64,000 nt of DNA, taken from the NCBI GenBank assembly GCA_018241695.1, contig JAFEDH010000011.1, positions 1-64,000 on the forward strand, read 5' to 3'. Under the pieces are notes generated by a model. That model did not search any database. It worked only from the letters and a program-made list of their open reading frames with translations, and was not told the origin of the DNA. Of the stretch, positions 46,084 to 55,940 are shown piece after piece (the first letter of the stretch is position 1; every line of letters starts with the position of its first letter). Source of the DNA: Pseudomonadota bacterium. Lineage in GTDB: Bacteria; Pseudomonadota; Gammaproteobacteria; Burkholderiales; Rhodocyclaceae. A program made the translations under genes and the position numbers.

Positions 46084-46141
46084 TTGATCGGGAGCCCTCC
46101 GGAACCGGCCCGGCACAGGTTTCGGGGTTCCCCTATACCTC

Positions 46142-47131
46142 ATGAAAATCCTTGTCGTCGCCCCGTCCTGGATCGGCGATACCCTCATGGCGCAGCCGCT
46201 GCTGATGCGCCTGGCCGGACGCGGCGCGATCATCGACGTGCTGGCGCCGGACTGGTGCGCCCCCCTCTACCGGCGCATGCCGGAAGTGCGGTGCATCCTT
46301 TCCAGCCCCTTTCGCCACGGCGACTTCGCCTTCAATGACCGGCGCGCGCTGGGCCGGTGCCTGCGCACCGAAGGCTACGACGAGGCCATCGTCCTGCCCA
46401 ACTCCTGGAAATCGGCCCTGGTGCCGTTTTTCGCCGCCATCCCCAAGCGCACCGGCTATCAGGGTGAGGCCCGCTGGGGCCTGCTCAACCACCGCCACCG
46501 GCTCGACAAGAGCCGCCATCCCCGCCTGGTGGAACGCTACGCCCAGCTGGCCGAGCCCCCCGGCGGCGCCCTGCCCGGCGCCTTGCCCGATCCACGACTC
46601 GACTCCAGCCCCGAACAGCAGCGGACAGCCCGCGATGCGCTGGGTCTGGCCGGCACGGATGCTCCCTACATTCTCTGTCCCGGCGCCGAATATGGTCCGG
46701 CCAAACGCTGGCCGAGCCGGCACTTCGCCACCCTGGCGCGGCATCTGGCCGGACATGGCCCGGTCTGGCTCATGGGCTCGGAAAAAGACGCCCCCCTGGG
46801 TGAAGAGATCGTTTCGCTTTCCGGCGGTGCCGCCCGGAATCTCTGCGGCAACAGCAGTCTCGAGCAGGCCATCGACCTGATCGCCGGCGCCCGTGCCGTG
46901 GTGAGCAACGACTCCGGCCTGATGCACGTGGCCGCCGCCCTCGACAGACCCCTGGTGGCGCTGTACGGTTCATCCAGCCCGGACTACACGCCGCCCCTCT
47001 CGCCCCGTGCGAAAATCCTGACCCTGAACCTGTCCTGCAGCCCCTGTTTCGAACGCGAATGCCCGCTGGGCCATTTCAAGTGCCTGACCGATCTGGCGCC
47101 GGAACAGGTGATTGCCGCCCTGAATGCCTGA
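46142..47131 (+). CDS. waaF: ADP-heptose:LPS heptosyltransferase II
   Basis: 329 residues, GT9 glycosyltransferase. Opens with KILVVAPSWIGDTLMAQPLL, has the donor-site segment LCPGAEYGPAKRWPSRHFA and the family motif VSNDSGLMHVAAALDRPLVAL. Adds the second heptose to the LPS inner core at the inner face of the cytoplasmic membrane. Overlaps the next gene by 8 bases if that gene uses its first ATG. Confidence 0.93.
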   Translation: MKILVVAPSWIGDTLMAQPLLMRLAGRGAIIDVLAPDWCAPLYRRMPEVRCILSSPFRHGDFAFNDRRALGRCLRTEGYDEAIVLPNSWKSALVPFFAAIPKRTGYQGEARWGLLNHRHRLDKSRHPRLVERYAQLAEPPGGALPGALPDPRLDSSPEQQRTARDALGLAGTDAPYILCPGAEYGPAKRWPSRHFATLARHLAGHGPVWLMGSEKDAPLGEEIVSLSGGAARNLCGNSSLEQAIDLIAGARAVVSNDSGLMHVAAALDRPLVALYGSSSPDYTPPLSPRAKILTLNLSCSPCFERECPLGHFKCLTDLAPEQVIAALNA

Positions 47132-47558
47132 AACCATGCCCAAGACCTTTTTTGCCACCCCCCAGGATGTGGAAGCCGCTTTTTACGAAGCCCTGGAAAA
47201 AGCCGATCTGGAAGCCATGATGACCGTCTGGTGCGAAGACGAGGAAGTGGCTTGCATCTATCCCGGCGGCCCGCGCATGACCGGTTATGCCGCCGTGCGC
47301 GAGATCTGGCGCCGCGGCTTCGAGAACCGGCCCCGCTTCCATATCCGCACCACGCTGCTCTCCACCGTGGAAAACCCCTTCACCACCGTGCACACCGTGG
47401 TGGAATACTTTTCCATCGAGAGCGAGCCACGTCAGGCCGCCCTGATCGCCGCCACCAACATCTACATCCGTGGCGCGCAGGGCTGGCGCCTGGCCGTGCG
47501 TCACGCATCCCCCGTGCCTCCCGAGGCGCTGGACGAAGGCCCCAAAATCCTGCATTGA
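47124..47558 (+). CDS. SnoaL-like/NTF2-fold protein (DUF4440 type)
   Basis: 144 residues; a second ATG at 47136 is an equally good start. A single NTF2-like cone-shaped domain: VEAAFYEALEKADLEAMMTV, WCEDEEVACIYPGGPRMTG, YAAVREIWRRGFENRPRFHI, then VVEYFSIESEP and NIYIRGAQGWRLAVRHASP. Members serve as isomerases, hydrolases or protein partners, so function is unresolved. Sandwiched between waaF (overlap) and a hydrolase gene that overlaps it by four bases. Confidence 0.85.
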   Translation: MPETMPKTFFATPQDVEAAFYEALEKADLEAMMTVWCEDEEVACIYPGGPRMTGYAAVREIWRRGFENRPRFHIRTTLLSTVENPFTTVHTVVEYFSIESEPRQAALIAATNIYIRGAQGWRLAVRHASPVPPEALDEGPKILH

Positions 47559-48514
47559 ATCCGCCACCCCCTTACCGGGCGCCGGTCTGGCTGCCCGGAG
47601 GCCACCTGCAGACCCTCTGGCCCCTGGTCTGCCCCGCGCCCGCGCCGTCGTACCGGCGGGAACGCTGGGACACGCCCGACGGAGATTTCATCGATCTGGA
47701 CTGGATCGAAGGCACCACCAGCGCGCCCCTCCTGATTCTCTTCCATGGTCTCGAAGGCAGCTCCCGCAGCCCCTATGCCCGGCAGCTGATGGCGGCTGCC
47801 GGCGCACGGGGCTGGCGCGGCGTGGTGGTGCATTTTCGTGGCTGCTCGGGTGAGCCCAATCGCCTGCTGCGGGCCTATCACTCCGGTGATTCGGCCGAAC
47901 TCGACTGGATTCTGCGGCGCATGCGCAAGGATCATGACGGTCCGCTGCATGTGGTGGGCGTTTCCCTGGGCGGCAACGCGCTGCTGAAATGGCTGGGGGA
48001 ACTCGGCCCGGCCGCCGGCGAGATCGTCGCCAGCGCCGCCGCCCTCTGCGCTCCGCTCGATCTGGCGGCGGTGGACCGGGCGCTCGGTGCCGGCATCAAC
48101 CGGCTCTATGCCCGGCATTTCCTGCACACCCTGATCCCCAAGGCGCTGGCCAAGGCGGCGCGCTTTCCCGGCCGGCTGGATGCGGACCGCATCCGTCGCG
48201 CCCGCAGCCTGTCCGATTACGACGATGCGATGACCGCGCCGGTGCATGGCTTTTCAAGCGCCGCGGATTACTACGCCCGTTCCTCGGCCCTGGGGTTTCT
48301 GGGCGGAATCCGGGTGCCGACCCTGGCGATCAATCCGCGTAACGACCCCTTCCTCCCCGCCCGCCATCTGCCCTGCATCCGCCAGGCGGGTCCGGGGCTG
48401 ACGCTGGAATATCCGGAGGCTGGCGGGCATGCGGGATTCATCTCGCCACCCTTCCCCGGCAACGGCGACTGGCTGCCGCGCCGGCTGTTTGTCCACTTTC
48501 AGGCGGCCGGCTGA
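47555..48514 (+). CDS. alpha/beta hydrolase, YheT family
   Basis: 319 residues if it starts at the TTG that overlaps the previous stop (TTGA). No ATG/GTG with the family N-terminus PPPYRAPVWLPGGHLQTLWP exists. Hydrolase core: LFHGLEGSSRSPYARQL, nucleophile serine in GVSLGGNALLKWLGE, and histidine in GGHAGFISPPF. The YheT/ABHD1 family hydrolyses unknown esters. Translationally coupled to the NTF2-fold gene. The start codon is the least certain point. Confidence 0.85.
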   Translation: MNPPPPYRAPVWLPGGHLQTLWPLVCPAPAPSYRRERWDTPDGDFIDLDWIEGTTSAPLLILFHGLEGSSRSPYARQLMAAAGARGWRGVVVHFRGCSGEPNRLLRAYHSGDSAELDWILRRMRKDHDGPLHVVGVSLGGNALLKWLGELGPAAGEIVASAAALCAPLDLAAVDRALGAGINRLYARHFLHTLIPKALAKAARFPGRLDADRIRRARSLSDYDDAMTAPVHGFSSAADYYARSSALGFLGGIRVPTLAINPRNDPFLPARHLPCIRQAGPGLTLEYPEAGGHAGFISPPFPGNGDWLPRRLFVHFQAAG

Positions 48515-48570
48515 AATCTCATGCCACGTTGCAGGTGTGATAATCGCGTTCCTTCCGCCCAGGAGTTTCC

Positions 48571-49974
48571 ATGACCACCCCCGCCCCCGAGATTTTCAAG
48601 GCCTATGACATCCGCGGCATCGTGGATCGAACCCTGACCGAAGCAACGGTGCAGGCGATCGGTCATGCCCTCGGCAGCGAAGCGCGTGCCCGCAAGCTGA
48701 AGACTGTGGCGGTGGGGCGTGATGGCCGGCTTTCCGGGCCCGCGCTGGCTGCGGCCCTGTTTCGTGGCCTCAACAGCGCGGGCGTGGATGTGGTGGATAT
48801 CGGCTGCGTGCCCACGCCGGTCACCTACTTCGCCGCCCACGCACTCGGGGTCGACTCCTGTGTCTCGGTCACCGGCAGCCACAATCCGCCGGATTACAAC
48901 GGCCTCAAGATGGTGCTCGGCGGGCAGACTCTGTACGGTGACCTGATCCAGGATCTGCGCCGCCGCATCGAATCCGGGAATCTCGTCTCCGGCAAGGGCA
49001 GGCTCCGCCGCGCCGATGTGCGCGAAGCCTATCTCGAGCGCATCACCCGCGACGTGAAACTGGCCCGGCCCATGAAGATCGTGGTGGACTGCGGCAACGG
49101 CGTGGCCGGTGCTTTCGCGCCCGAACTCTTTCGTCGCATGGGCTGCGAAGTCATCGAACTCTTCTGTGAGGTGGACGGCAATTTCCCCAACCACCATCCC
49201 GACCCCTCCAAGCCTGAAAACCTCGCCGATGTGATCCACGTCCTCAAGGAAACCGATGCGGAACTCGGTCTCGCCTTCGATGGCGATGGCGACCGTCTCG
49301 GCGTGGTGACCAAGGATGGCGAGATCATCTTCCCCGACCGCCAGCTGATGCTCTTCGCCGCCGATGTGCTGACGCGCAACCCTGGCGCCCAGATCATCTA
49401 CGACGTGAAATGCTCGCGCTGGGTGGCCGAATCGATCCGGCATCAGGGCGGCCACCCGCTGATGTGGAACACGGGCCATGCCCTGATCAAGGCCAAGCTC
49501 AGGGAAACCGGCGCACCCCTGGCCGGCGAGATGAGCGGACATGTGTTCTTCAAGGAGCGCTGGTATGGCTTCGATGATGGTATGTACGCCGGCGCCCGCC
49601 TGCTGGAGATCGTCTCGCGCTGGTCACCGGCGCAGGGCGGGGCCAGCTGGCCGCTGAAAAATCTCCCCGATGCGCTCTCCACGCCCGAGCTCAGCATCGG
49701 CATGCAGGAAGGAGAGCCGCACGCCCTGATCGCCCGGCTACAGCAGGAAGGACGTTTCCCCGGCGCGCGGGAACTGGTCACGATCGATGGTGTGCGTGCC
49801 GAATACGCCGACGGATTCGGCCTGGCCCGCGCCTCCAACACCACACCCATGGTCGTGCTGCGCTTCGAAGCCGACGACGCACAGGCGCTCATCCGCATCC
49901 AGAAGGAATTCAAGGCCGCACTGGAGTCGGTCTGGCCCGGACTGAAGGTGAATTTCGCAGCTGCCGGACACTGA
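48571..49974 (+). CDS. phosphomannomutase/phosphoglucomutase
   Basis: 467 residues, alpha-D-phosphohexomutase fold. The phosphoserine loop is VTGSHNPPDYNGLKM, the metal-binding loop FDGDGDRLGVV, the sugar-binding loop GEMSGHVFFKERWYGFDD, and the C-terminal phosphate site RASNTTPMVVLRFEA. Interconverts mannose or glucose 1- and 6-phosphates for LPS and exopolysaccharide sugar nucleotides, in line with waaF nearby. Bifunctional AlgC type is likely. Confidence 0.95.
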   Translation: MTTPAPEIFKAYDIRGIVDRTLTEATVQAIGHALGSEARARKLKTVAVGRDGRLSGPALAAALFRGLNSAGVDVVDIGCVPTPVTYFAAHALGVDSCVSVTGSHNPPDYNGLKMVLGGQTLYGDLIQDLRRRIESGNLVSGKGRLRRADVREAYLERITRDVKLARPMKIVVDCGNGVAGAFAPELFRRMGCEVIELFCEVDGNFPNHHPDPSKPENLADVIHVLKETDAELGLAFDGDGDRLGVVTKDGEIIFPDRQLMLFAADVLTRNPGAQIIYDVKCSRWVAESIRHQGGHPLMWNTGHALIKAKLRETGAPLAGEMSGHVFFKERWYGFDDGMYAGARLLEIVSRWSPAQGGASWPLKNLPDALSTPELSIGMQEGEPHALIARLQQEGRFPGARELVTIDGVRAEYADGFGLARASNTTPMVVLRFEADDAQALIRIQKEFKAALESVWPGLKVNFAAAGH

Positions 49975-50004
49975 CAGAATATTTTCCCGGGTGACGGCGA
50001 CGGA

Positions 50005-50526
50005 TCAGGGCGGGTTTGGATTGACGGGTGGCGGCACATTCAGGCCACGGGCGCGCATCCAGTCGCGCAGCCCCATGCCGGTGCCCTGCTCCCAGGGGAC
50101 CAGTTCCTCCGGCGGCACCAGCTTGTAGGCCGAGAGCTCCTCGTTGAGGCGGATCTCGCCGCGGGCCCGCACGTGATAGACGATGATCACCTCGTTACGC
50201 CGGGGGAATGCATACACCCCCACCAGATCGGTACTCTCCGTTTCCAGACCGGTCTCTTCCATCACCTCGCGCGCCACACCGGCCTCGGGCGTTTCGTCCC
50301 GCTCCAGGAATCCGGTAATCAGGGCATAGAACTCGAAGGTCCAGGCCCGGTTGCGCGCCAGAAGAATATGGCCCGCCGAATCCAGATGCTCGATGATGGC
50401 GGCCACCACCGGGGTCGGATTGTCCCAATGGACAAAACCGCAGGCGTCATCCGGACAGGACCGGCGCACGCGGCCGGCCTGCTCCTGATCGTTCAGCGGC
50501 TGGCCGCATTGGGGACAAAACCTCAT
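50005..50526 (-). CDS. Nudix hydrolase with N-terminal zinc ribbon
   Basis: 173 residues from the ATG giving [16 protein letters not shown]. The frame stays open far into alaS, but the zinc-ribbon start (CPQCG and CPDDACG) is clear. Complete Nudix box: GFLERDETPEAGVAREVMEE then TGLE, all catalytic residues present. Resembles the NudC/ADP-ribose group. Its ATG overlaps the alaS stop by one base (TGATG), so it is translationally coupled to alaS. Confidence 0.9.
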   Translation of the reverse strand: MRFCPQCGQPLNDQEQAGRVRRSCPDDACGFVHWDNPTPVVAAIIEHLDSAGHILLARNRAWTFEFYALITGFLERDETPEAGVAREVMEETGLETESTDLVGVYAFPRRNEVIIVYHVRARGEIRLNEELSAYKLVPPEELVPWEQGTGMGLRDWMRARGLNVPPPVNPNPP

Positions 50527-53144
50527 CAAAGCCTGCCTTCCACCCACTCGCGCACCGAAGCCAGCGCTCCGGGCAGGGCCGCGGCATCGGTGCCGCCGGC
50601 CTGGGCCATGTCGGGGCGGCCACCCCCCTTGCCGCCCACCTGCCGGGCGACAAAGTTCACCAGTTCGCCCGCCTTGGTCCTGGCGGTCAGATCGGCGGTG
50701 ACACCGGCGATCAGGCTCACCTTGCCTTCGTTCACGGCAGCCAGCAGGATGACCGCAGACTGGAGCTTGTCCTTGAGCTTGTCCAGCGTTTCGCGCAGAG
50801 CCGCCACATCGGCGCCTTCCAGCGTGGCGGCCAGAACCTTGGCGCCCTTCACATCGACCGCCCGGCTGGCCAGATCGTCGCCCTGGGAGGAGGCCAGCTT
50901 GCCCTTGAGACGGGCCAGCTCCTTTTCCAGCGCCTTGACGCTGTCCTGCATCTGCCGCACCCGGGCCAGCGCCTCCTGGGGCTGGGCCTTGAGGCTGCCG
51001 GCAATGTCGTCGAGCAGGGCCTGCTGACGCTGCACCAGCGTGACCGCCACATCGCCGCAAATGGCTTCGATGCGGCGCACACCGGCAGCCACGCCAGCTT
51101 CGAGCACCACCTTGAACAGGCCGATGTCGCCGGTACGGGCCACGTGGGTGCCGCCGCAGAGTTCTCTGGATGAGCCGATGGTCAGCACCCGCACCTCGTC
51201 ACCGTACTTCTCGCCGAAGAGCATCATGGCACCGGTCTTCTGTGCCGCCTCCAGTGGCATCACCGCAGCAGCGGTGGCGACGTTGCCGAGAATCTCGTCG
51301 TTGACGATCCGCTCGATGCGGGAGATCTCGTCCGCCGTCACCGGCCCGGTATGGGCAAAGTCGAAGCGGGTCTTGTCCGGATCCACCTGCGAACCCTTCT
51401 GCTGCACATGGTCGCCCAGCACTTCGCGCAGGGCCTTGTGCATCAGGTGAGTCGCCGAATGGTGGCGCATGGTGCGGGCCCGGGCCACGGCGTCCACCCT
51501 GGCGGTCACGCTGTCGCCCACCCCGAGCATGCCTGTCCTCATCACACCATGATGGCCGAAGACGCTGGCCTGGATTTTTTGCGTGTCTTCCACGCCGAAC
51601 AGGCCATTGCCTTTCAGTTCACCCCGATCCCCCACCTGGCCACCGGATTCGGCGTAGAAGGGCGTGTCATCCAGCACCACGATACCCAGATCGCCCTCGT
51701 TCAACTGCCGCACCGAAACGCCGTCCTTGTAGAGGGCCAGCACGGTGGCCCGGGTTTCCAGCGTGCCGTAACCGTGGAAAGTGGTGGCCTTGCCGTCGTA
51801 TTCCAGATTGGCCGCCATCTTGAATTTTCCTGCGGCGCGGGCCTGCTCCTTCTGCCTGGCCATGGCGGCATCAAAGGCGGCGGTATCCACCGTCACGCCG
51901 TGTTCGCGGCAGACGTCAGCGGTGAGGTCGAGGGGGAAACCGTACGTGTCATGGAGCTTGAAGGCGGTCTCGCCATTGAACAGGCTGGCGCCGGCCCGGG
52001 CCATGGACGCCAGTTCGGTTTCGAGGATCACCATGCCATTCTCGAGGGTGGCAAAAAATCGCTCCTCTTCCTGTTTCAGCACATCGGTCACACGCTGCTG
52101 ACCGGCCTTGAGTTCGGGATAGGCATCCCCCATCTCCGCCACCAGATCGGCCACCATCTTGTGGAAGAAGGCGGTGCGGGCGCCCAGCTTGTAGCCGTGG
52201 CGGATGGCGCGGCGGATGATCCGGCGCAACACATAGCCACGGCCTTCGTTGCCGGGAATCACTCCGTCGGCGATCAGGAAGGAACAGGCGCGGATATGGT
52301 CGGCCAGCACGCGCAGGGAAGGATTATCCAGTCCGGTCTGCCCGGTTTCCCGGGCCGCGGCCCGGATCAGGGTCTGGAACAGATCGATCTCGTAATTGGC
52401 ATGCACGCCCTGCAGCACGGCGGAGATGCGCTCCAGCCCCATGCCGGTGTCCACGCTGGGTTTGGGCAGCTTGTGCATGACGCCTTGTTCGTCCCGGTTG
52501 TACTGCATGAACACGTTGTTCCATATCTCGATGAACCGGTCGCCGTCTTCATCGGGGCTGCCCGGAGGGCCGCCGGGAATATGCGCGCCGTGGTCGTAGA
52601 AAATTTCCGTGCACGGACCGCACGGTCCGGTATCGCCCATCATCCAGAAATTGTCCGAAGCGTAGCGGGTGCCCTTGTTGTCGCCGATGCGGACAATCTT
52701 CCCGGTGGGCAAACCAATCTCCTTGTGCCAGATATCGTAGGCCTCGTCATCCTCGGCATAGACCGTGACCATCAGTTTTTCACCGGGTATCCCGAAGACA
52801 ACGGTGAGCAGCTCCCAGGCATAGTGGATGGCGTCGCGCTTGAAGTAATCACCAAAGCTGAAGTTGCCCAGCATCTCGAAGAAGGTGTGATGGCGCGCGG
52901 TGTAGCCGACATTTTCGAGATCGTTGTGCTTGCCGCCGGCGCGCACACATTTCTGCGAGGTGGTGGCGCGGCTGTAACCGCGCTTGTCGAAGCCGAGAAA
53001 CACATCCTTGAACTGGTTCATCCCCGCGTTGGTAAACAGCAGGGTCGGATCCTCGTGAGGCACCAGCGAGCTGGAAGCTACGATCTGGTGTCCTTTGGAA
53101 GCAAAGAAGTCGAGAAACTTCTGGCGGATTTCAGCGCTTTTCAT
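50526..53144 (-). CDS. alaS: alanyl-tRNA synthetase
   Basis: 872 residues. N-terminal catalytic domain ([18 protein letters not shown]; class II motif [15 protein letters not shown]), editing domain with the zinc motif [11 protein letters not shown] and [15 protein letters not shown], and the C-Ala DHHA1 domain ending [13 protein letters not shown]. Charges tRNA-Ala and clears mischarged Ser and Gly. Starts after a 139-base gap divergent from a small plus-strand gene. Confidence 0.97.
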   Translation of the reverse strand: MKSAEIRQKFLDFFASKGHQIVASSSLVPHEDPTLLFTNAGMNQFKDVFLGFDKRGYSRATTSQKCVRAGGKHNDLENVGYTARHHTFFEMLGNFSFGDYFKRDAIHYAWELLTVVFGIPGEKLMVTVYAEDDEAYDIWHKEIGLPTGKIVRIGDNKGTRYASDNFWMMGDTGPCGPCTEIFYDHGAHIPGGPPGSPDEDGDRFIEIWNNVFMQYNRDEQGVMHKLPKPSVDTGMGLERISAVLQGVHANYEIDLFQTLIRAAARETGQTGLDNPSLRVLADHIRACSFLIADGVIPGNEGRGYVLRRIIRRAIRHGYKLGARTAFFHKMVADLVAEMGDAYPELKAGQQRVTDVLKQEEERFFATLENGMVILETELASMARAGASLFNGETAFKLHDTYGFPLDLTADVCREHGVTVDTAAFDAAMARQKEQARAAGKFKMAANLEYDGKATTFHGYGTLETRATVLALYKDGVSVRQLNEGDLGIVVLDDTPFYAESGGQVGDRGELKGNGLFGVEDTQKIQASVFGHHGVMRTGMLGVGDSVTARVDAVARARTMRHHSATHLMHKALREVLGDHVQQKGSQVDPDKTRFDFAHTGPVTADEISRIERIVNDEILGNVATAAAVMPLEAAQKTGAMMLFGEKYGDEVRVLTIGSSRELCGGTHVARTGDIGLFKVVLEAGVAAGVRRIEAICGDVAVTLVQRQQALLDDIAGSLKAQPQEALARVRQMQDSVKALEKELARLKGKLASSQGDDLASRAVDVKGAKVLAATLEGADVAALRETLDKLKDKLQSAVILLAAVNEGKVSLIAGVTADLTARTKAGELVNFVARQVGGKGGGRPDMAQAGGTDAAALPGALASVREWVEGRL

Positions 53145-53283
53145 GAAAGGGGAATGCGGGGCAAAACGCCGATTTTACGCGACGGCGGCCGCATCAAGGC
53201 GACTGCGTCCGGTTCCGCGCCGGGCGCGCATTGGCGAATGGATACTACGTGATACCATCGGACCGGCAGCCAGGGAGGGCGCC

Positions 53284-53532
53284 GTGCCATTCGACCTATC
53301 CACTAATCAAGATCGACGTCAACACCAGAATCTGAGAGCGGCCTTCGCCGAAGCCTTTGACATTCTCCGGCCCTTTCTCGATCCTGCCAACGACCGGAAT
53401 GGACACAGCCATGATCATCTCGCCTTGCGCGCCATGCGCGAGCGCTTTCCCGAAATGTCAAAAGATGAAATCTTCGTTCTGGTCGCGGCTGCCCGTCGCA
53501 CCCTGATCCGGCGTGCGGCTGCGGCCTGCTGA
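53284..53532 (+). CDS. small helical protein of unknown function upstream of a PP2C phosphatase
   Basis: 82 residues, GTG start with GGGAGGG upstream at good spacing. No signal peptide or membrane segment. Mostly helical, His-rich centre (ANDRNGHSHDHLALRAM) and an Ala/Arg tail. Not recognised. It lies 17 bases before a PP2C phosphatase on the same strand and is probably cotranscribed. A regulatory or substrate role for the phosphatase is pure inference. Confidence 0.7.
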   Translation: MPFDLSTNQDRRQHQNLRAAFAEAFDILRPFLDPANDRNGHSHDHLALRAMRERFPEMSKDEIFVLVAAARRTLIRRAAAAC

Positions 53533-53549
53533 CGCAAGTCACCTTCACC

Positions 53550-54356
53550 ATGTCCCTGACCGTCGAGAGCTGCACCGCCATTCATATCGGAGATCGTGAG
53601 GAGCAGCAGGACCGGGTGGCGATTTTCACCCACCCCGGCTATCGGGGCGCCGCCATGGCGGCGCTGGCCGATGGCATGGGCGGCCTCACCGGCGGCGCGC
53701 TGGCTGCCCAGCAGGTCATTCTTACCGCCCGGCAAAGCTTTGAGCGCTTCGGTCCCGGGGGCAATACGGCGAGCATGCTAAGGGGTGCGATTGACGATGC
53801 CCACGACGGTATCCGCCTCACTGCCCTGACCAGCGACCAGGAACCCCACAGTACCGCCTGCGTCTTCGTACTGCAGCCCGGGCGGGCCGACTGGGCCCAT
53901 TGCGGTGATTCCCGCATCTACCACTTCCGCCACGGCACCCTGGTGAGCCGCAGCCTCGATCACTCGATGGTGGTACGCAAGATGGTGGTTCCCGGCTACC
54001 TGACCGAGGAGCAGGCGGAACAGCATCCGAACAAGAACCTGCTTCTATCCTGCCTGGGCGACGAGGCCCGGCCGGAGATCGATGTCAATGAAGCCGTGCC
54101 ACTGCAGGACGGCGACTGCTTCCTGCTCTGCTCGGACGGTGTCTGGGCCTATTTCAAGAACGAGGAGATCGGCCGCATCCTGGCCGACAATCCGCCGCGC
54201 CAGGCGGCGGAACTCCTGATCCAGGGCGCCCGCGAACGGGCACGGGGAAGGGGGGACAACTGCTCGCTGGCCATCATCCGGCTCAAAACCGCCGAGCCGG
54301 AAAAGAAAAAACCTGTTTCTTTCTCCGCCAAGCCAGCCATTGCCGGAAAATTCTGA
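53550..54356 (+). CDS. PP2C-family protein phosphatase
   Basis: 268 residues. All main PP2C motifs are present: GDREEQQDRVAI (first metal Asp), LADGMGGLTGGALAAQ (DG), WAHCGDSRIYHFRHG, LLSCLGDE, FLLCSDGVWAY (DG), and GRGDNCSLAII (GDN). Predicted Mn/Mg-dependent Ser/Thr phosphatase, cytoplasmic, with no membrane or sensor domain. No serine/threonine kinase or FHA gene lies within the window. Small upstream gene likely shares the transcript. Confidence 0.9.
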   Translation: MSLTVESCTAIHIGDREEQQDRVAIFTHPGYRGAAMAALADGMGGLTGGALAAQQVILTARQSFERFGPGGNTASMLRGAIDDAHDGIRLTALTSDQEPHSTACVFVLQPGRADWAHCGDSRIYHFRHGTLVSRSLDHSMVVRKMVVPGYLTEEQAEQHPNKNLLLSCLGDEARPEIDVNEAVPLQDGDCFLLCSDGVWAYFKNEEIGRILADNPPRQAAELLIQGARERARGRGDNCSLAIIRLKTAEPEKKKPVSFSAKPAIAGKF

Positions 54357-54511
54357 TATCCGGCAGCCGTACAGCCATGTACTTCATGGTTAAAATGTAA
54401 ACATGGGCCGGATTTAGTATCATCAACCCCCTGCCGGACTGGATCGACGCGGTCATGCCGTCGCTGCGTCCTATCCAACAACTTTAATCACGCAGATGTC
54501 TGGGAGCGCTC

Positions 54512-55636
54512 ATGCCGTTGCTGATCGGAGTTCCCGCCGAAGGAAACACCACCGAGACCCGTGTTGCGGTGGTACCGGAGGTGGTCAAGAAGTTCAAGGG
54601 TCTGGGAGCCGATTTCGTTGTGGAGAAGGGTGCCGGTACTGGCAGCCATCTGCGTGACGAAGACTTCGGCGCCCAAATTGCCGCTTCCGCGGCCGATGTC
54701 TACGGCCAGAGTCAGGTGGTGTTCCGCGTCACCCCGCCCAGCGTTGCCGAGATCGAGGCCATGCGCCCCGGTACCGTGCTGGCCGGTTACCTTGCCCCCT
54801 ACTCCAGCCAGGAGCGCATTGCCGCCCTCAAGGCGTGCAACATCACCAGTTTCGCCGTCGAGCTGATCCCCCGCATCTCCCGTGCCCAGAGCATGGATGC
54901 GCTGAGCTCCCAGGCTGCCGTGGCCGGCTACCAGTGCGTGCTGCTGGCCGCCGCCGCCTGCCCCAAGTTTTTCCCCATGCTCACCTACGCCGCCGGCACC
55001 ATCCGGCCCGCCCGGGTCCTGATCATTGGTGCCGGGGTGGCGGGTCTGCAGGCCATCGCCACCGCCAGGCGTCTGGGAGCGATCGTCGAAGGCTATGACG
55101 TGCGCCCTGAAACCCGCGAACAGATCGAATCCCTCGGCGCCAAGTTTGTCGATACCGGGGTTTCCGCTGCCGGCAGTGGTGGCTATGCCCGCGAACTCAC
55201 CGACGAGGAAAAGGCCCGCCAGGCCGAAAAACTCGGGCGCGCGATTGCCGGCTGCGATGTTCTCATCACCACCGCCGCCGTACCCGGCAAGAAGAGTCCG
55301 CAGATCGTTGCGGCAGCGATGATCGCCGCTATGAAGCAGGGCGCCGTGGTGGTGGACATGGCCGCCGAAGGCGGTGGCAACTGCGCCGGCACCGTCGCCG
55401 GCCAGACCGTCCAGGTCGGCCCGGCCACGATCATCGGCCCGGTCAATCTCCCCGCACGCATGCCCGTACATGCCTCGGAGATGTACGCCAAGAATCTCTA
55501 CAACTTCCTCTCGCCCTTCATCAAGGATGGCGCCCTCACACTGGACTGGAGCGACGAAGTGCTCGCCGGCGCCTGTCTGACCCGGGATGGCCAACTGGTT
55601 CATGCCGGGGTGAAACAGATCATCGGCGACGCCTGA
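54512..55636 (+). CDS. pntAA: NAD(P) transhydrogenase subunit alpha part 1
   Basis: 374 residues, the soluble NAD(H)-binding domain I. The N-terminal AlaDH/PNT domain (LIGVPAEGNTTETRVAVVP) precedes the nucleotide fold RPARVLIIGAGVAGLQAIATA and the mobile-loop region. GGGAGC lies before the ATG. With pntAB and pntB it forms the three-polypeptide transhydrogenase that uses the proton gradient to reduce NADP+ with NADH. The 155-base gap upstream separates it from the PP2C gene. Confidence 0.96.
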   Translation: MPLLIGVPAEGNTTETRVAVVPEVVKKFKGLGADFVVEKGAGTGSHLRDEDFGAQIAASAADVYGQSQVVFRVTPPSVAEIEAMRPGTVLAGYLAPYSSQERIAALKACNITSFAVELIPRISRAQSMDALSSQAAVAGYQCVLLAAAACPKFFPMLTYAAGTIRPARVLIIGAGVAGLQAIATARRLGAIVEGYDVRPETREQIESLGAKFVDTGVSAAGSGGYARELTDEEKARQAEKLGRAIAGCDVLITTAAVPGKKSPQIVAAAMIAAMKQGAVVVDMAAEGGGNCAGTVAGQTVQVGPATIIGPVNLPARMPVHASEMYAKNLYNFLSPFIKDGALTLDWSDEVLAGACLTRDGQLVHAGVKQIIGDA

Positions 55637-55649
55637 GCAGGAGACCCCC

Positions 55650-55931
55650 ATGGAAAATTTCATCTACCTGTATCTCTTCATGCTCGCGGCCTTTACCGGC
55701 TACGAGGTCATTGCCCGGGTGCCGGTGATCCTGCACACGCCTCTCATGTCCGGCTCCAACTTCGTGCACGGGGTGGTTCTGGTTGGCGCCATGGTGGCCC
55801 TGGGCCAGGCCAGTCCCGACGATCCCCTGCAACTGGCTATCGGCACCTTCGCCGTCTTCCTCGGCGCAGCCAACGCCGCCGGGGGTTATGTGGTGACCGA
55901 GCGCATGCTCGCCATGTTCAAGAAGAAGTAA
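55650..55931 (+). CDS. pntAB: NAD(P) transhydrogenase subunit alpha part 2
   Basis: 93 residues with three predicted membrane segments (ENFIYLYLFMLAAFTGYEVI; GSNFVHGVVLVGAMVALGQA; IGTFAVFLGAANAAGGYVVT), matching the short membrane subunit of the split transhydrogenase. Thirteen bases after pntAA and nine before pntB. Confidence 0.95.
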   Translation: MENFIYLYLFMLAAFTGYEVIARVPVILHTPLMSGSNFVHGVVLVGAMVALGQASPDDPLQLAIGTFAVFLGAANAAGGYVVTERMLAMFKKK

Positions 55932-55940
55932 GGAGCCCCC

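Noticed and set aside
44257..46233. 658-codon minus-strand open frame
   Set aside because: Antisense to ilvE and the zinc-finger gene, overlapping the epoxide hydrolase in another frame; product is compositionally random.
50526..51060. Longer Nudix frame running into alaS (351 codons)
   Set aside because: The N-terminal 178 residues are alaS shadow; the zinc ribbon marks the real start.
51351..53252. 633-codon plus-strand open frame
   Set aside because: Exact shadow of alaS, whose motifs are unambiguous.
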